Translations under genes and position numbers: made by a program | Source of the DNA: JAKACU01 sp021821185 | Lineage (GTDB): Bacteria; Bacillota; Bacilli; Alicyclobacillales; SLC66 | Assembly: GCA_027343965.1 (NCBI GenBank) | Contig: DAHWJX010000092.1 | Location: 1 to 12,933 of the forward strand | DNA: 12,933 nucleotides | Reading direction: 5' to 3' | In this document: positions 1 to 6,933 of the stretch, in pieces | Position numbering within the stretch: position 1 is the stretch's first letter | Layout: each line of letters starts with the position of its first letter | The notes under the pieces: generated by a model | Told to the model about the DNA's origin: nothing | What the model saw: only the letters and a program-made list of their open reading frames with translations | Databases searched by the model: none

Positions 1-1665
1 ATGGGTTATTTTATTTATTCCTACCGTCATTTTTCATCTCGTATTAAAGGCGGTCATACCAATGACAAGGTGCGTATCAGTACGACGGCCCGTCATGCAA
101 GCGCAGACAATCTGGATATCCTAGTTGCCTTCGACCAAGAAACGATCAACTTGAATGCACCAGAATTACGTGCTGGCGGCATCGTAATTGCCGATGCAAA
201 ATTCAATCCAGTGTTGCCCGCCGACCTTGCGCAAAGCGTACAATTGTACAGTATTGCTATCACTAAAATCGCCGAAGAAAATGGCGCTGCTATTATGAAA
301 AACATGGTGGCCCTAGGAGCTTCCAGTTATGTAGTTGGACTTAAACCCGACTTCTGTGCACCAGTCATCAATAGTCTATTCGGGCGTAAAAGTCAAAAGA
401 TCGTCGATCAGAATATGGCAGCTGTTGCAGCTGGGTATGATGCAATGAGAAACTTCGGCGTTAACTTTGAAGCTTTCTACCTTGCTCCCCCTACCCCATC
501 AATGCACCTTCTGATGACTGGAAACGATGCGGTTGGTTTGGGGGCCCTGGCCGCAGGCGCACGAGTTATGCCAGCTTACCCGATTACACCAGCGTCCGAC
601 GTCATGGAGTATCTCATTAAAAAGCTCCCTCAAGTTGGCGGTGTGGTTTTACAAACGGAAGACGAAATTGCTGCACTAAACATGGCCATCGGAGCATCGT
701 TCGCTGGCGCCCGTACACTCACATCCACATCAGGACCAGGCCTTGCGCTCATGATGGAAGCTATGGGTTTAGCAGGTATGACAGAAACTCCCGTCGTCAT
801 TATCGACGCCCAACGTGGTGGTCCAAGCACTGGTTTACCGACGAAACATGAACAAAGCGATATGTATGCTGCCCTATTTGGCAATCATGGAGAAATCGCA
901 AAAGTGGTATTGACCCCTGCGAACGCCGAAGAATGCTTTTACGCGACCGCCGATGCATTCAACTATGCAGAACAATACCAATGCCCCGTTATCGTTATGA
1001 CTGATCTCGCCTTATCGTTAGCGAGCCAGACTGTACCGGAACTTTCTTTTGATGCGGTAACTATCGACCGCGGTTATTTGGCCACAGAAGAACAGCTTGC
1101 TTCTACACCAGAGGGTCAACTCTTTAAACGGTACCAGTTAACCGACAACGGCGTATCGCCTCGCGTCTTTCCCGGACAGCATGGCGGTTTGCACCACGTA
1201 ACTGGTGTCGAACATAGTGAAGTCGGTCGTCCGGATGAAGGGCAAGCCAATCATACCAAAATGATGAATAAGCGATTAAACAAATTTGCGGGCATCGAGT
1301 TGCCGGGCAGTGTAGCCTATGATGGTGTCGCAAACCCTGACGTACTGTTGGTAGGTGTTGGTTCCTCGCTTGGCCCCATCTCGGAAGCTGTTGAACGGTT
1401 GATAAAAGATGGTGTTAGCGTCGCATACGCCCAAGTTAAAGTACTTTCACCATTCCCGGTAAAGACCATGCAAGCCTATCTAGACAGTGCCAAACAAGTT
1501 ATTGTTATTGAATCTAACGGAACCGGCCAATTGTTTCATCTCATGCAATTTTTTGGATTACATCATGCTCAAATGACTAGCCATACGAAGTATGATGGTA
1601 CCCCCTTCTTGCCTGGCGAACTTGAATCGTACGTGAAAGGATCGATGTTAGCATGGCAACGGTAA
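1..1665 (+). CDS. korA: 2-oxoacid:acceptor oxidoreductase, alpha subunit (fused gamma-alpha type), 5' partial
   Basis: Subunit of a CoA-dependent 2-oxoacid:ferredoxin oxidoreductase (2-oxoglutarate or a related acid to acyl-CoA, CO2 and reduced ferredoxin), a cytoplasmic enzyme of central carbon metabolism. Visible residues 1-165 match the gamma domain (YRHFSSRIKGGHTN near the start, then FDQETINLN and GGIVIADAKFNP). From about 185 the alpha/pyrimidine-binding domain follows: YPITPASD at 193-200, QTEDEIAA from 218, then TSTSGPGLALM, QRGGPSTGLPTKHEQSD, and a C-terminal PFOR-II-like domain around 450-550. The gene is cut by the window edge. Family members normally begin with about 30 residues containing a GGQGGEG-like loop before the YRHFSSR segment, so the ATG at base 1 is an internal Met. 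Its 3' end overlaps korB by 13 bases, implying translational coupling. Family assignment is very secure; the preferred 2-oxoacid cannot be told from sequence alone. Confidence 0.95.
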   Translation: MGYFIYSYRHFSSRIKGGHTNDKVRISTTARHASADNLDILVAFDQETINLNAPELRAGGIVIADAKFNPVLPADLAQSVQLYSIAITKIAEENGAAIMKNMVALGASSYVVGLKPDFCAPVINSLFGRKSQKIVDQNMAAVAAGYDAMRNFGVNFEAFYLAPPTPSMHLLMTGNDAVGLGALAAGARVMPAYPITPASDVMEYLIKKLPQVGGVVLQTEDEIAALNMAIGASFAGARTLTSTSGPGLALMMEAMGLAGMTETPVVIIDAQRGGPSTGLPTKHEQSDMYAALFGNHGEIAKVVLTPANAEECFYATADAFNYAEQYQCPVIVMTDLALSLASQTVPELSFDAVTIDRGYLATEEQLASTPEGQLFKRYQLTDNGVSPRVFPGQHGGLHHVTGVEHSEVGRPDEGQANHTKMMNKRLNKFAGIELPGSVAYDGVANPDVLLVGVGSSLGPISEAVERLIKDGVSVAYAQVKVLSPFPVKTMQAYLDSAKQVIVIESNGTGQLFHLMQFFGLHHAQMTSHTKYDGTPFLPGELESYVKGSMLAWQR

Positions 1666-2519
1666 AAGAATTTCGCAACAACGTTCGACCCAACTGGTGT
1701 CCTGGCTGTGGCGATTTTGCTGTACAGGCCTCTATTCAACGGGCTCTTGGCAACTTGAATCTTGACCCTGAACAAGTTGCATTAGTGTCAGGTATCGGAT
1801 GCTCAGGACGTATCTCTGGTTACGTCAACGTTTATGGTTTTCACGGCGTTCACGGTCGATCATTACCGATTGCCCAAGGTGTCAAATTATCCAATCGTAA
1901 CCTTACCGTCTTGGCTGCTGGTGGAGATGGCGATGGATTTGGAATAGGCCTCAATCACTTCATGCACGCAGTACGTCGTAATATGGACATCACCTACGTT
2001 GTGATGGATAACCAAATTTACGGTTTAACGAAAGGTCAGCATTCACCTACAAGCGCCTTCGGCTTTAAGGCGAAAACAACACCAGCAGGCAATATCGAGA
2101 ATGCTCTCAGCCCACTACAAATTGCCTTGGCGGCTGGAATCACCTTCTTGGCGCAGGGATTTTCTCATGAAGTCAACCAGTTAACGGAACTCATCGAAGC
2201 TGGCATTCAGCATAAAGGCTTCTCTCTGATCAACGTGTTTAGTCCTTGTGTTACCTACAACAAAATCAATACGTATGAATGGTACAAGGAACACACCGTC
2301 AATCTGGAACAATTTCCAAACTACGATCCAACAGATCGAGCCTCTGCCATTTCTAAAGTCATGGAAACGGATGGCTTATGCACCGGTCTTATTTATCGCA
2401 ACGATGAAAAACCAGCTTTTGAAGATCTCATTACAGGTTATAAACAAGAGGCTTATCTAGATCAAGATATTCATCTTGATGCAGACTATTTTGATAAAGT
2501 TATGCATGAGTTTGCGTAA
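1653..2519 (+). CDS. korB: 2-oxoacid:ferredoxin oxidoreductase, beta subunit (TPP-binding)
   Basis: Catalytic partner of the upstream alpha subunit. It binds thiamine diphosphate and one [4Fe-4S] cluster and passes electrons to ferredoxin. The protein has 288 residues, a normal length for the family. Likely cluster cysteines are C16 and C19 (WCPGCG), C50 (GIGCSGR) and C199 (SPCVTYN). The TPP/Mg signature is GDGDGFGIGLNH at 91-102 with DNQIYGLTKGQ at 119-129. The ATG at 1653 lies inside the end of korA; GAAAGG at 1635-1640 is a somewhat distant ribosome binding site (12 bases), consistent with coupled translation. No ferredoxin gene is visible next door. The KorB-like residues and the korAB order are typical of Bacillales 2-oxoglutarate-type enzymes, but pyruvate or other 2-oxoacids cannot be excluded. 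Confidence 0.95.
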   Translation: MATVKEFRNNVRPNWCPGCGDFAVQASIQRALGNLNLDPEQVALVSGIGCSGRISGYVNVYGFHGVHGRSLPIAQGVKLSNRNLTVLAAGGDGDGFGIGLNHFMHAVRRNMDITYVVMDNQIYGLTKGQHSPTSAFGFKAKTTPAGNIENALSPLQIALAAGITFLAQGFSHEVNQLTELIEAGIQHKGFSLINVFSPCVTYNKINTYEWYKEHTVNLEQFPNYDPTDRASAISKVMETDGLCTGLIYRNDEKPAFEDLITGYKQEAYLDQDIHLDADYFDKVMHEFA

Positions 2520-2522
2520 TAA

Positions 2523-2550
2523 AAAAGGTCTCGCCTAGGCGAGGCCTTTT
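2523..2550 (-). terminator. Hairpin with a T-run on the minus strand
   Basis: A near-perfect palindrome, AAAAGGTCTCGCC paired with GGCGAGGCCTTTT (one G-T wobble, tiny loop). Read on the minus strand it ends in six T residues (complement of 2521-2526), so it is best suited to ending the lipoprotein transcript coming from 3414. On the plus strand it also ends in TTTT and may help to end korAB. Confidence 0.8.
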
Positions 2551-2553
2551 CAG

Positions 2554-2583
2554 CTGCCAGAGAATCCTTCTGGCAGTTTTTTT
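2554..2583 (+). terminator. Rho-independent terminator of korAB
   Basis: Perfect 8-bp stem CTGCCAGA (2554-2561) / TCTGGCAG (2569-2576) with a 7-base loop, followed directly by seven T residues (2577-2583). It sits 34 bases after the korB stop, so it ends the korAB transcript. With the hairpin at 2523-2550 it forms a two-way terminator between convergent genes. Confidence 0.9.
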
Positions 2584-2601
2584 ATTGGTTGTATGATTTA
2601 C

Positions 2602-3414
2602 CTAGTTAGCTGATGCTGACGCCCCCAAAAAGCTGTAAAGGACCTTATCTGCTGCACCGGAAAAACTATCAGGCACATACAAATCTACACGAATTGATCC
2701 TCCGGTTGCAAGATTGGCAACGACACCGCGATCTTCATAGGGAAAACTTGGATTTGCTTGCGTAAATATCAAACTCTGCCCTTGTACAACCCACTCAGCA
2801 GCATTCGCCTGCACAGCATTCATATTGTCATAAAAGCCCTGAATATCACGCTTATCCGTCTGAATCACTTCCCGTAGAACTTGTGATGTGTCTCGGGCGT
2901 CGCGCATACTTACAACCGTTCCACTTGGTGTCGATGTAATAGCCTGCATCACCCACCCACTTGGCACCCACACAAAATCAACCGTAGTTGAGGACGGTAC
3001 AAAACCAGTCCTGCTACCATCTCTTTGCACGGACAACTTCACCAATGTCATACCACTTACTGTCGCTGTAGAAGGTACCTTTGGCGCCAAACCCGTCGTT
3101 GACCCCTTTTGCGTACTGGGTGTAGATTTTGCGGGACTGCTAGACGACGTCCCAGTTCCTTTGGTCTGTCCCACTGAGGCAGGAACCGTCGATGATGAAG
3201 AAGGCTGCACGGTAGCTGTGGCCGTAGCCGATTTACTCGTCGATGGCGAAGTTGAAGATGAAGATGAAACAGAAGGTGATGTTGTAGCCGAAGTAATTGG
3301 CTGAGCAACAGGTATGCCACCCCCAGTGCTCGACTGCGTGCCACATCCAAACAATAATGCGCTCAGGGTCACTAAGGCTAACAAACTGCTGCTATAGTAA
3401 ATTTTTTTACGCAT
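2602..3414 (-). CDS. Putative lipoprotein with Ser/Thr/Pro-rich linker
   Basis: A 270-residue exported lipoprotein of unknown function. The N-terminus is a type II signal peptide: positive MRKK, a hydrophobic stretch from 11 to 22, and the lipobox LFGC with the lipidated Cys at 24. Residues 25 to about 118 are a low-complexity linker of Ser, Thr, Pro, Gly and Ala, as expected for a tether through the wall. Residues 120-265 form a compact-looking domain (LVKLSVQRDGSRTGFVPSS, WVPSGWVMQAITST, RGVVANLATGGSIRVDLYVP) that I do not recognise. The ATG at 3414 has AAGGA about 9 bases upstream. It is convergent with korB and divergent from the small gene at 3501, sharing a short promoter region with it. 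The lipoprotein call is firm; no biochemical role can be given. Confidence 0.88.
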   Translation of the reverse strand: MRKKIYYSSSLLALVTLSALLFGCGTQSSTGGGIPVAQPITSATTSPSVSSSSSTSPSTSKSATATATVQPSSSSTVPASVGQTKGTGTSSSSPAKSTPSTQKGSTTGLAPKVPSTATVSGMTLVKLSVQRDGSRTGFVPSSTTVDFVWVPSGWVMQAITSTPSGTVVSMRDARDTSQVLREVIQTDKRDIQGFYDNMNAVQANAAEWVVQGQSLIFTQANPSFPYEDRGVVANLATGGSIRVDLYVPDSFSGAADKVLYSFLGASASAN

Positions 3415-3456
3415 GCCATCACATCCTTAGGACAAGTACCAAGAATCATATATACT

Positions 3457-3476
3457 GACTATATCATGTTATAGTC
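3457..3476. promoter_or_regulatory. Inverted repeat with symmetric divergent extended -10 elements
   Basis: GACTATA (3457-3463) and TATAGTC (3470-3476) are perfect inverted arms around the 6-base centre TCATGT. The centre supplies a TGn motif to each arm, giving TGTTATAGT (3467-3475) on the plus strand and TGATATAGT (3466-3458) on the minus strand. Both have the form of extended -10 promoters. The plus one would start transcription near 3482, just before the ribosome binding site of the 3501 gene. The minus one would start near 3451, before the lipoprotein gene. No good -35 boxes are seen, which extended -10 promoters tolerate. The repeat could alternatively be a repressor operator. Confidence 0.5.
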
Positions 3477-3500
3477 GTTAAAAACAGAAAGGTGATTAAA

Positions 3501-3797
3501 TTGCGCGATGAATGGAAAGGCATTTCATTAGAATCACAAGCGGAATTATTGCAACGCAATGTTTATATCTATCGTATTGAAGGTCGTGAGTATACGATAG
3601 AACTGTTTGAAAAACAATCAGGCGAGTGTTACGCCATAGGAACGCCAAGTGATAGTGACCAAATTATCGTTTATGGTAGTGCAATCGTCACGGAGCCTAA
3701 AGTCGCCTTGCAACAAACGATTGCCAAAATCAATCGCGATCATTTTCAAACCGAAATTACACAAATCGGCGAAGATGTACGGTCACGCCACGATTAG
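3501..3797 (+). CDS. Small conserved-looking hypothetical protein
   Basis: A 98-residue acidic, soluble-looking protein with no signal peptide or membrane segment. Its pattern (YIYRIEGREYTIELFEKQSG, then IIVYGSAIVTEPKVALQQTIAKIN) suggests a small alpha/beta fold, but I do not recognise the family. I place the start at TTG 3501 because AAAGGTGA (3488-3495) sits 5 bases upstream. The longer in-frame GTG at 3492 would overlap that ribosome binding site. It is convergent with the PAP2-like gene at 3826, leaving only 28 bases and no clear terminator. It probably shares its control region with the divergent lipoprotein gene. Confidence 0.75.
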   Translation: MRDEWKGISLESQAELLQRNVYIYRIEGREYTIELFEKQSGECYAIGTPSDSDQIIVYGSAIVTEPKVALQQTIAKINRDHFQTEITQIGEDVRSRHD

Positions 3798-3825
3798 CTG
3801 GTAAGGTCTCTTGGCACCCAGTCCA

Positions 3826-4326
3826 TCAGTGAAGTGCTTGCGCAATCACGTTGACAATGAGCCCTAAAACAACACCTAGAAGCGCGCCCATAAACACTTC
3901 ACTAGGCTGATGCCCTAGCATCTCTTTTAAACGCTTCTGGTATACATCCTGTCGAAAAGCGGCTGCGGGATTGTCCAAGTATCGCCGAATTTCAGCCTCC
4001 AGCTTATTGATCGCGATGGCCTGTTCGCCTGCATGCCGCCTTATCCCGGCAGCGTCATACATAACGATCACAGCAAAAACGACACAGGCGGCAAATAGCA
4101 TCGATCCTGCGCCAGTTCGAAATGCAACAACAGTGGCTAAAGACGACACAGCAGCCGAATGAGAACTTGGCATACCACCAGTAGAAAACATTTTAGAGAC
4201 ATCCCATTTACGATCAGTCAAGTAATAAATGGGAACCTTAACCGATTGTGCGATAAGAATCGATAAGAGCGAAGCCGTTAATGCCGGGTTGTAAAAAACA
4301 CCTCGGCCTAACAACAAAAGCCACAA
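3826..4326 (-). CDS. yuiD: Divergent PAP2 family membrane protein (YuiD-like)
   Basis: A 166-residue integral membrane protein of the divergent PAP2/DUF212 family; B. subtilis YuiD is of similar length. Visible family motifs are GGMPSSHSAAV at 50-60 and YDAAGIRRHAGEQA at 90-103, with hydrophobic helices near 14-36, 58-70, 76-90 and at the C-terminus (GALLGVVLGLIVNVIA). LGHQPSEVFMG before the last helix is also typical. The PSSH and RRH residues resemble the phosphatase core of PAP2 enzymes, but the true substrate of this subfamily is not established. The start is TTG 4326, supported by AGAGGGGG (4335-4342) with 8 bases spacing. The gene is divergent from yunC. Confidence 0.92.
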   Translation of the reverse strand: MWLLLLGRGVFYNPALTASLLSILIAQSVKVPIYYLTDRKWDVSKMFSTGGMPSSHSAAVSSLATVVAFRTGAGSMLFAACVVFAVIVMYDAAGIRRHAGEQAIAINKLEAEIRRYLDNPAAAFRQDVYQKRLKEMLGHQPSEVFMGALLGVVLGLIVNVIAQALH

Positions 4327-4358
4327 ACGAAGTACCCCCTCTGATGATCCTCATGCCT

Positions 4359-4387
4359 AGAGTAAATGACTGAATGCAAAAATGCAA
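4359..4387 (-). promoter_or_regulatory. Candidate sigma-A promoter of the YuiD-like gene
   Basis: On the minus strand, TTGCAT (4387-4382) and TACTCT (4364-4359) are separated by 17 bases, with the ribosome binding site a short distance downstream. The -10 box is imperfect, so this is a plausible rather than proven promoter. Confidence 0.4.
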
Positions 4388-4474
4388 AACAAAATCCATG
4401 ATGTTGAAGGTGCAAAAAGAGCACACGAGACAATCATTTTTCCCATACTGTGTAACTACAAGGAGGGATTCTTT

Positions 4475-4804
4475 GTGGTTACTATGCTGCCCATCGAACT
4501 CGATGGAAGAACGTGTATCAGTGTCGATGTCATGCTACCTAAAACACATCTGATTGCCATACAAGCTCACAGTGGTTACATCATGTGCGGCGCGTTGGAT
4601 GTCAACTTGCTTAATACGCGACTACACAGCCGAAATATCATCGCCGGACGTGCCGTAGGCGTGCGCACAGTAGAAGAATTACTCAATGCTCCGCTTGAGG
4701 CCATTACCGATGCAGCTGCGTCTTTAGGTATTACCAAAGGCATGACTGGAAAAGACGCGCTATGCATCATGTATGACTTGACAAGTCCATGGGAACAGGG
4801 CTGA
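4475..4804 (+). CDS. yunC: YunC/DUF1805 family protein
   Basis: A 109-residue small cytoplasmic protein resembling B. subtilis YunC (about 100 residues). Diagnostic stretches are VDVMLPKTHLIAIQ, GYIMCGALDVNLLN and IIAGRAVGVRTVEELLNAPL, followed by ITKGMTGKDAL at the C-terminus. The function of the family is not established. The reading frame is open from 4382, but that extension has no ribosome binding site. AAGGAGGG at 4460-4467 lies 7 bases before GTG 4475, which I take as the start. The ATG at 4484 would be too far away. The stop codon is inside a hairpin (4791-4818) shared with the convergent glycosyltransferase gene. Confidence 0.9.
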   Translation: MVTMLPIELDGRTCISVDVMLPKTHLIAIQAHSGYIMCGALDVNLLNTRLHSRNIIAGRAVGVRTVEELLNAPLEAITDAAASLGITKGMTGKDALCIMYDLTSPWEQG

Positions 4805-4818
4805 ATTAGCCCTTTCCC
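4791..4818. terminator. Hairpin between convergent genes, without a T-run
   Basis: GGGAA/C/AGGGCT (4791-4802) pairs with AGCCCT/TTCCC (4808-4818), an 11-bp stem with one bulged C and a 5-base loop. It contains the yunC stop codon. Neither strand has a following T-run, so it may be a weak, two-way or Rho-aided terminator, or a 3'-end stabiliser. Confidence 0.45.
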
Positions 4819-4841
4819 AGTCCAGCCCTATCACGAACAAC

Positions 4842-6092
4842 CTAACGGATATGCAATTCATCAAATTGAATGGCCCGCGTGTGCACGGTGTGTTTCCATA
4901 CCCGGTTGTGTCTTGTAAACAACGCCATAAACGTAACCGGAAACCAGCTTAGCATGAAAAATGGAAACAGCGGTAAACCAAGATAAGCTTTCCATGGAAT
5001 ACGCTCAAGAAACATAGCCAGTGGCATCTGCAACAAGATAAAGATATTGATCATAGCCCAAAACCAAGTCGGAAGCAATTGCGTTGCCCCCGATGTGGCC
5101 GATGCCGCAGCTGGCGAAGATGCCTGAAACAACAACATGAATCCTGTTAGAAACAGGATCAGAAATCGCATAGGCTGAAATAAATAAATAGCTGCGTCCA
5201 ATTTCCCTAAACTGCGTTCTCGTACACTCGCCGAAAGCAGTGGAAACATGTATTGTTGCGCACAATTGAAATGCCCTTGCATCCAGCGCAGACGCTGCCG
5301 CATCGACGCAGGTAAAGTGATCGGTTTTTCATCATACACTTTTGCATCATGAGCCCACTCTGGAAATACCCCTAAAGACACACAACGAGCACCAAATTCA
5401 ACGTCCTCGGTCAACCCTGTAGCATGCCATCCAAGTTTCTGTAGCAATTCCATGTCGATACACAGCCCAGTGCCACCCAGTGCGCACGATAACCCCAAGT
5501 TATACCGAGCCAACTGCCACATGCGATTCGTGTACCAATAAGAAATAGCCATCGAAATGCTAACCCAAGAATCATACGGATTTTTAATATCCAAATACCC
5601 TTGTATAACTTTCTTGCCTTTAACTAAACGATCATTCATTACCTGTAAAAAGTTCGTACCAACCAAGTTGTCTGCGTCAAACATGACGACTGCGTCGTAC
5701 TTTGTTTCAGACTCAGCCAGACCTTCAAGCATCCAGCGAATCGCGTAGCCCTTACCCCGATCTGTATCAGTGAACCGTTCTGCTGCAATAACACCATGCT
5801 TACGTGCTATGTCCGCGGTGTTATCTGTACAGTTGTCAGCGATCACATAAATATCATACAACTCGTCAGGATAATCTAACCGCTTTAAATTTTCTAGAAG
5901 CGGACTAATCACACGCTCCTCATTATGAGCAGCTACAAATATCGCAAATCGCTTCGAAGGCGTCCAAACGATCGTCCGTTTACGGTAGAACAACCCAAAC
6001 ACAGAAAGCACAACCTGGTAAGCGCCGATGAGACCTGTGACGGCTTGCATGGCAATAAATGCGCCGTCAAGCACTGCATTCCAGAACCCCAA
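4842..6092 (-). CDS. Membrane-bound family 2 glycosyltransferase
   Basis: A 416-residue processive-type GT2 enzyme that likely transfers sugar from a nucleotide sugar to an envelope glycan at the cytoplasmic face of the membrane. An N-terminal membrane helix spans about 10-35, followed by the GT-A domain: FVAAHNEE at 52-59, ADNCTDNT at 85-92, the metal-binding DAD at 139-141, the catalytic-base motif TED at 228-230, and QRLRW at 266-270. Three hydrophobic segments follow (about 305-330, 340-368, 372-398). The DxD, TED and QxxRW set is the cellulose synthase/hyaluronan synthase/PgaC signature. No other polysaccharide genes are adjacent, so donor and product are unknown. The start is TTG 6092, backed by AGGGGAGA (6099-6106) with 6 bases spacing; the next in-frame Met is residue 15, inside the first helix. 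Confidence 0.92.
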   Translation of the reverse strand: MGFWNAVLDGAFIAMQAVTGLIGAYQVVLSVFGLFYRKRTIVWTPSKRFAIFVAAHNEERVISPLLENLKRLDYPDELYDIYVIADNCTDNTADIARKHGVIAAERFTDTDRGKGYAIRWMLEGLAESETKYDAVVMFDADNLVGTNFLQVMNDRLVKGKKVIQGYLDIKNPYDSWVSISMAISYWYTNRMWQLARYNLGLSCALGGTGLCIDMELLQKLGWHATGLTEDVEFGARCVSLGVFPEWAHDAKVYDEKPITLPASMRQRLRWMQGHFNCAQQYMFPLLSASVRERSLGKLDAAIYLFQPMRFLILFLTGFMLLFQASSPAAASATSGATQLLPTWFWAMINIFILLQMPLAMFLERIPWKAYLGLPLFPFFMLSWFPVTFMALFTRHNRVWKHTVHTRAIQFDELHIR

Positions 6093-6137
6093 TCGAAGTC
6101 TCCCCTGTCATGTCACGTCATGCGAAGTATCCTAGTC

Positions 6138-6167
6138 ACTATAACATGTATGTCCATGATGGGACAA
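6138..6167 (-). promoter_or_regulatory. Candidate promoter of the glycosyltransferase gene
   Basis: On the minus strand, TTGTCC (6167-6162) and TATAGT (6143-6138) are 18 bases apart, about 45 bases before the TTG start. The -10 box is good and the -35 box matches in four positions. It is a moderate candidate. Confidence 0.4.
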
Positions 6168-6168
6168 G

Positions 6169-6197
6169 TAGACGCCACTTCATCGACTCGTTATAAT
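6169..6197 (+). promoter_or_regulatory. Candidate sigma-A promoter of the DedA gene
   Basis: A perfect -10 box TATAAT (6192-6197) lies 17 bases after TAGACG (6169-6174), which keeps four of six -35 consensus bases. A transcript would start near 6204, about 55 bases before the TTG start at 6259. Confidence 0.5.
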
Positions 6198-6258
6198 AAA
6201 TAGGTTAATGGCATTTTCATAAGCTGTTCGTATTATTAAGGAAATGAGGGACGCCCAC

Positions 6259-6873
6259 TTGCATGCGTTGTCTGTATCATTGGAACACTTCATTACACAT
6301 TATGGCGTGTTAGCCGTATTTCTTGCCATGGTGTTGGAAAGCGCCTGTATACCACTGCCTAGTGAATTAATCATGACCTATGCTGGTTTTGAGGCTTTCC
6401 GACATAACATCGGATTTACGGAAGCCGTCATTGCTGGCATCCTGGGCAACTTGGTTGGATCACTTATCGCGTATTATGTTGGCAAAGCGGGAGGACGACC
6501 CTTTTTACGTCGGTATGGCAGATATATTTTATTCTCCGATAAACACTTTGTTTCAGCAGAACGCTTTTTTGCAAAATGGGGCAGCTTAGCTGTGCTTATT
6601 TCACGCGTATTACCAGCCATTCGCACGTTCATTTCTTTACCTGCTGGTATTGCAAATATGCGTATCGGAAAGTTTATTGTTTTTAGTATCATCGGTTGTA
6701 TTCCTTGGGTGTATCTCCTTGCCTACATCGGTTATTCTCTCGGACAAAATTGGGACAGTGTTTCAGCTCATACTGGTGCCTTCTCGTATATCTTTGGCGC
6801 CATTCTTGTACTCGTTGTCGTGCTCTTTTGGGTGCGCAATCGTAACAGCAGGGCACAATCCACCTCAAAATAA
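6259..6873 (+). CDS. DedA family (VTT domain) membrane protein
   Basis: A 204-residue polytopic membrane protein of the DedA/SNARE-associated family. Members are linked to membrane homeostasis, and several act as undecaprenyl-phosphate or phospholipid transporters/flippases. Visible motifs are ESACIPLPSELIM near the N-terminus, GNLVGSLIAYYVGKAGGRP, and the family signature SRVLPAIRTFISLPAGIANM, plus C-terminal helices ending in a basic tail. The open frame begins at ATG 6244, but that ATG has AAGGA only two bases away. I prefer TTG 6259 because GAGGGA (6246-6251) lies 7 bases before it. Whether this paralogue carries C55-P cannot be decided from sequence. It is convergent with the metallopeptidase gene. 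Confidence 0.92.
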   Translation: MHALSVSLEHFITHYGVLAVFLAMVLESACIPLPSELIMTYAGFEAFRHNIGFTEAVIAGILGNLVGSLIAYYVGKAGGRPFLRRYGRYILFSDKHFVSAERFFAKWGSLAVLISRVLPAIRTFISLPAGIANMRIGKFIVFSIIGCIPWVYLLAYIGYSLGQNWDSVSAHTGAFSYIFGAILVLVVVLFWVRNRNSRAQSTSK

Positions 6874-6891
6874 TCCATCGTCTCCCATTGG

Positions 6892-6933
6892 GTCCTTGCT
6901 TCGATTACATTTTTGATCGATGCAAGGACTTTT
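6892..6933 (+). terminator. Terminator of the DedA gene, inside the convergent gene's end
   Basis: GTCCTTGC-T-TCGAT (6892-6905) pairs with ATCGA-T-GCAAGGAC (6916-6929): 13 pairs, one T-T mismatch and a 10-base loop, followed by TTTT. The T-run is short. The 5' arm ends at the stop codon of the minus-strand peptidase gene and the 3' arm lies inside its last codons. On the minus strand no T-run follows. Confidence 0.6.

Noticed and set aside
1..3. ATG at base 1 as the true start of korA
   Set aside because: The family has about 30 further N-terminal residues before this point, so the gene begins outside the window.
2888..3304. 138-residue plus-strand frame rich in Val, Asp and Glu
   Set aside because: It is the mirror of the lipoprotein's Ser/Thr-rich linker and domain; no ribosome binding site or family match.
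3797..3826. Terminator between the 3501 gene and the YuiD-like gene
   Set aside because: Only a 4-bp CTGG/CCAG pairing is possible and there is no T-run.
4382..4474. In-frame 31-residue extension of the YunC protein
   Set aside because: No ribosome binding site before 4382, while GTG 4475 has AAGGAGGG at 7 bases and gives the usual family length.
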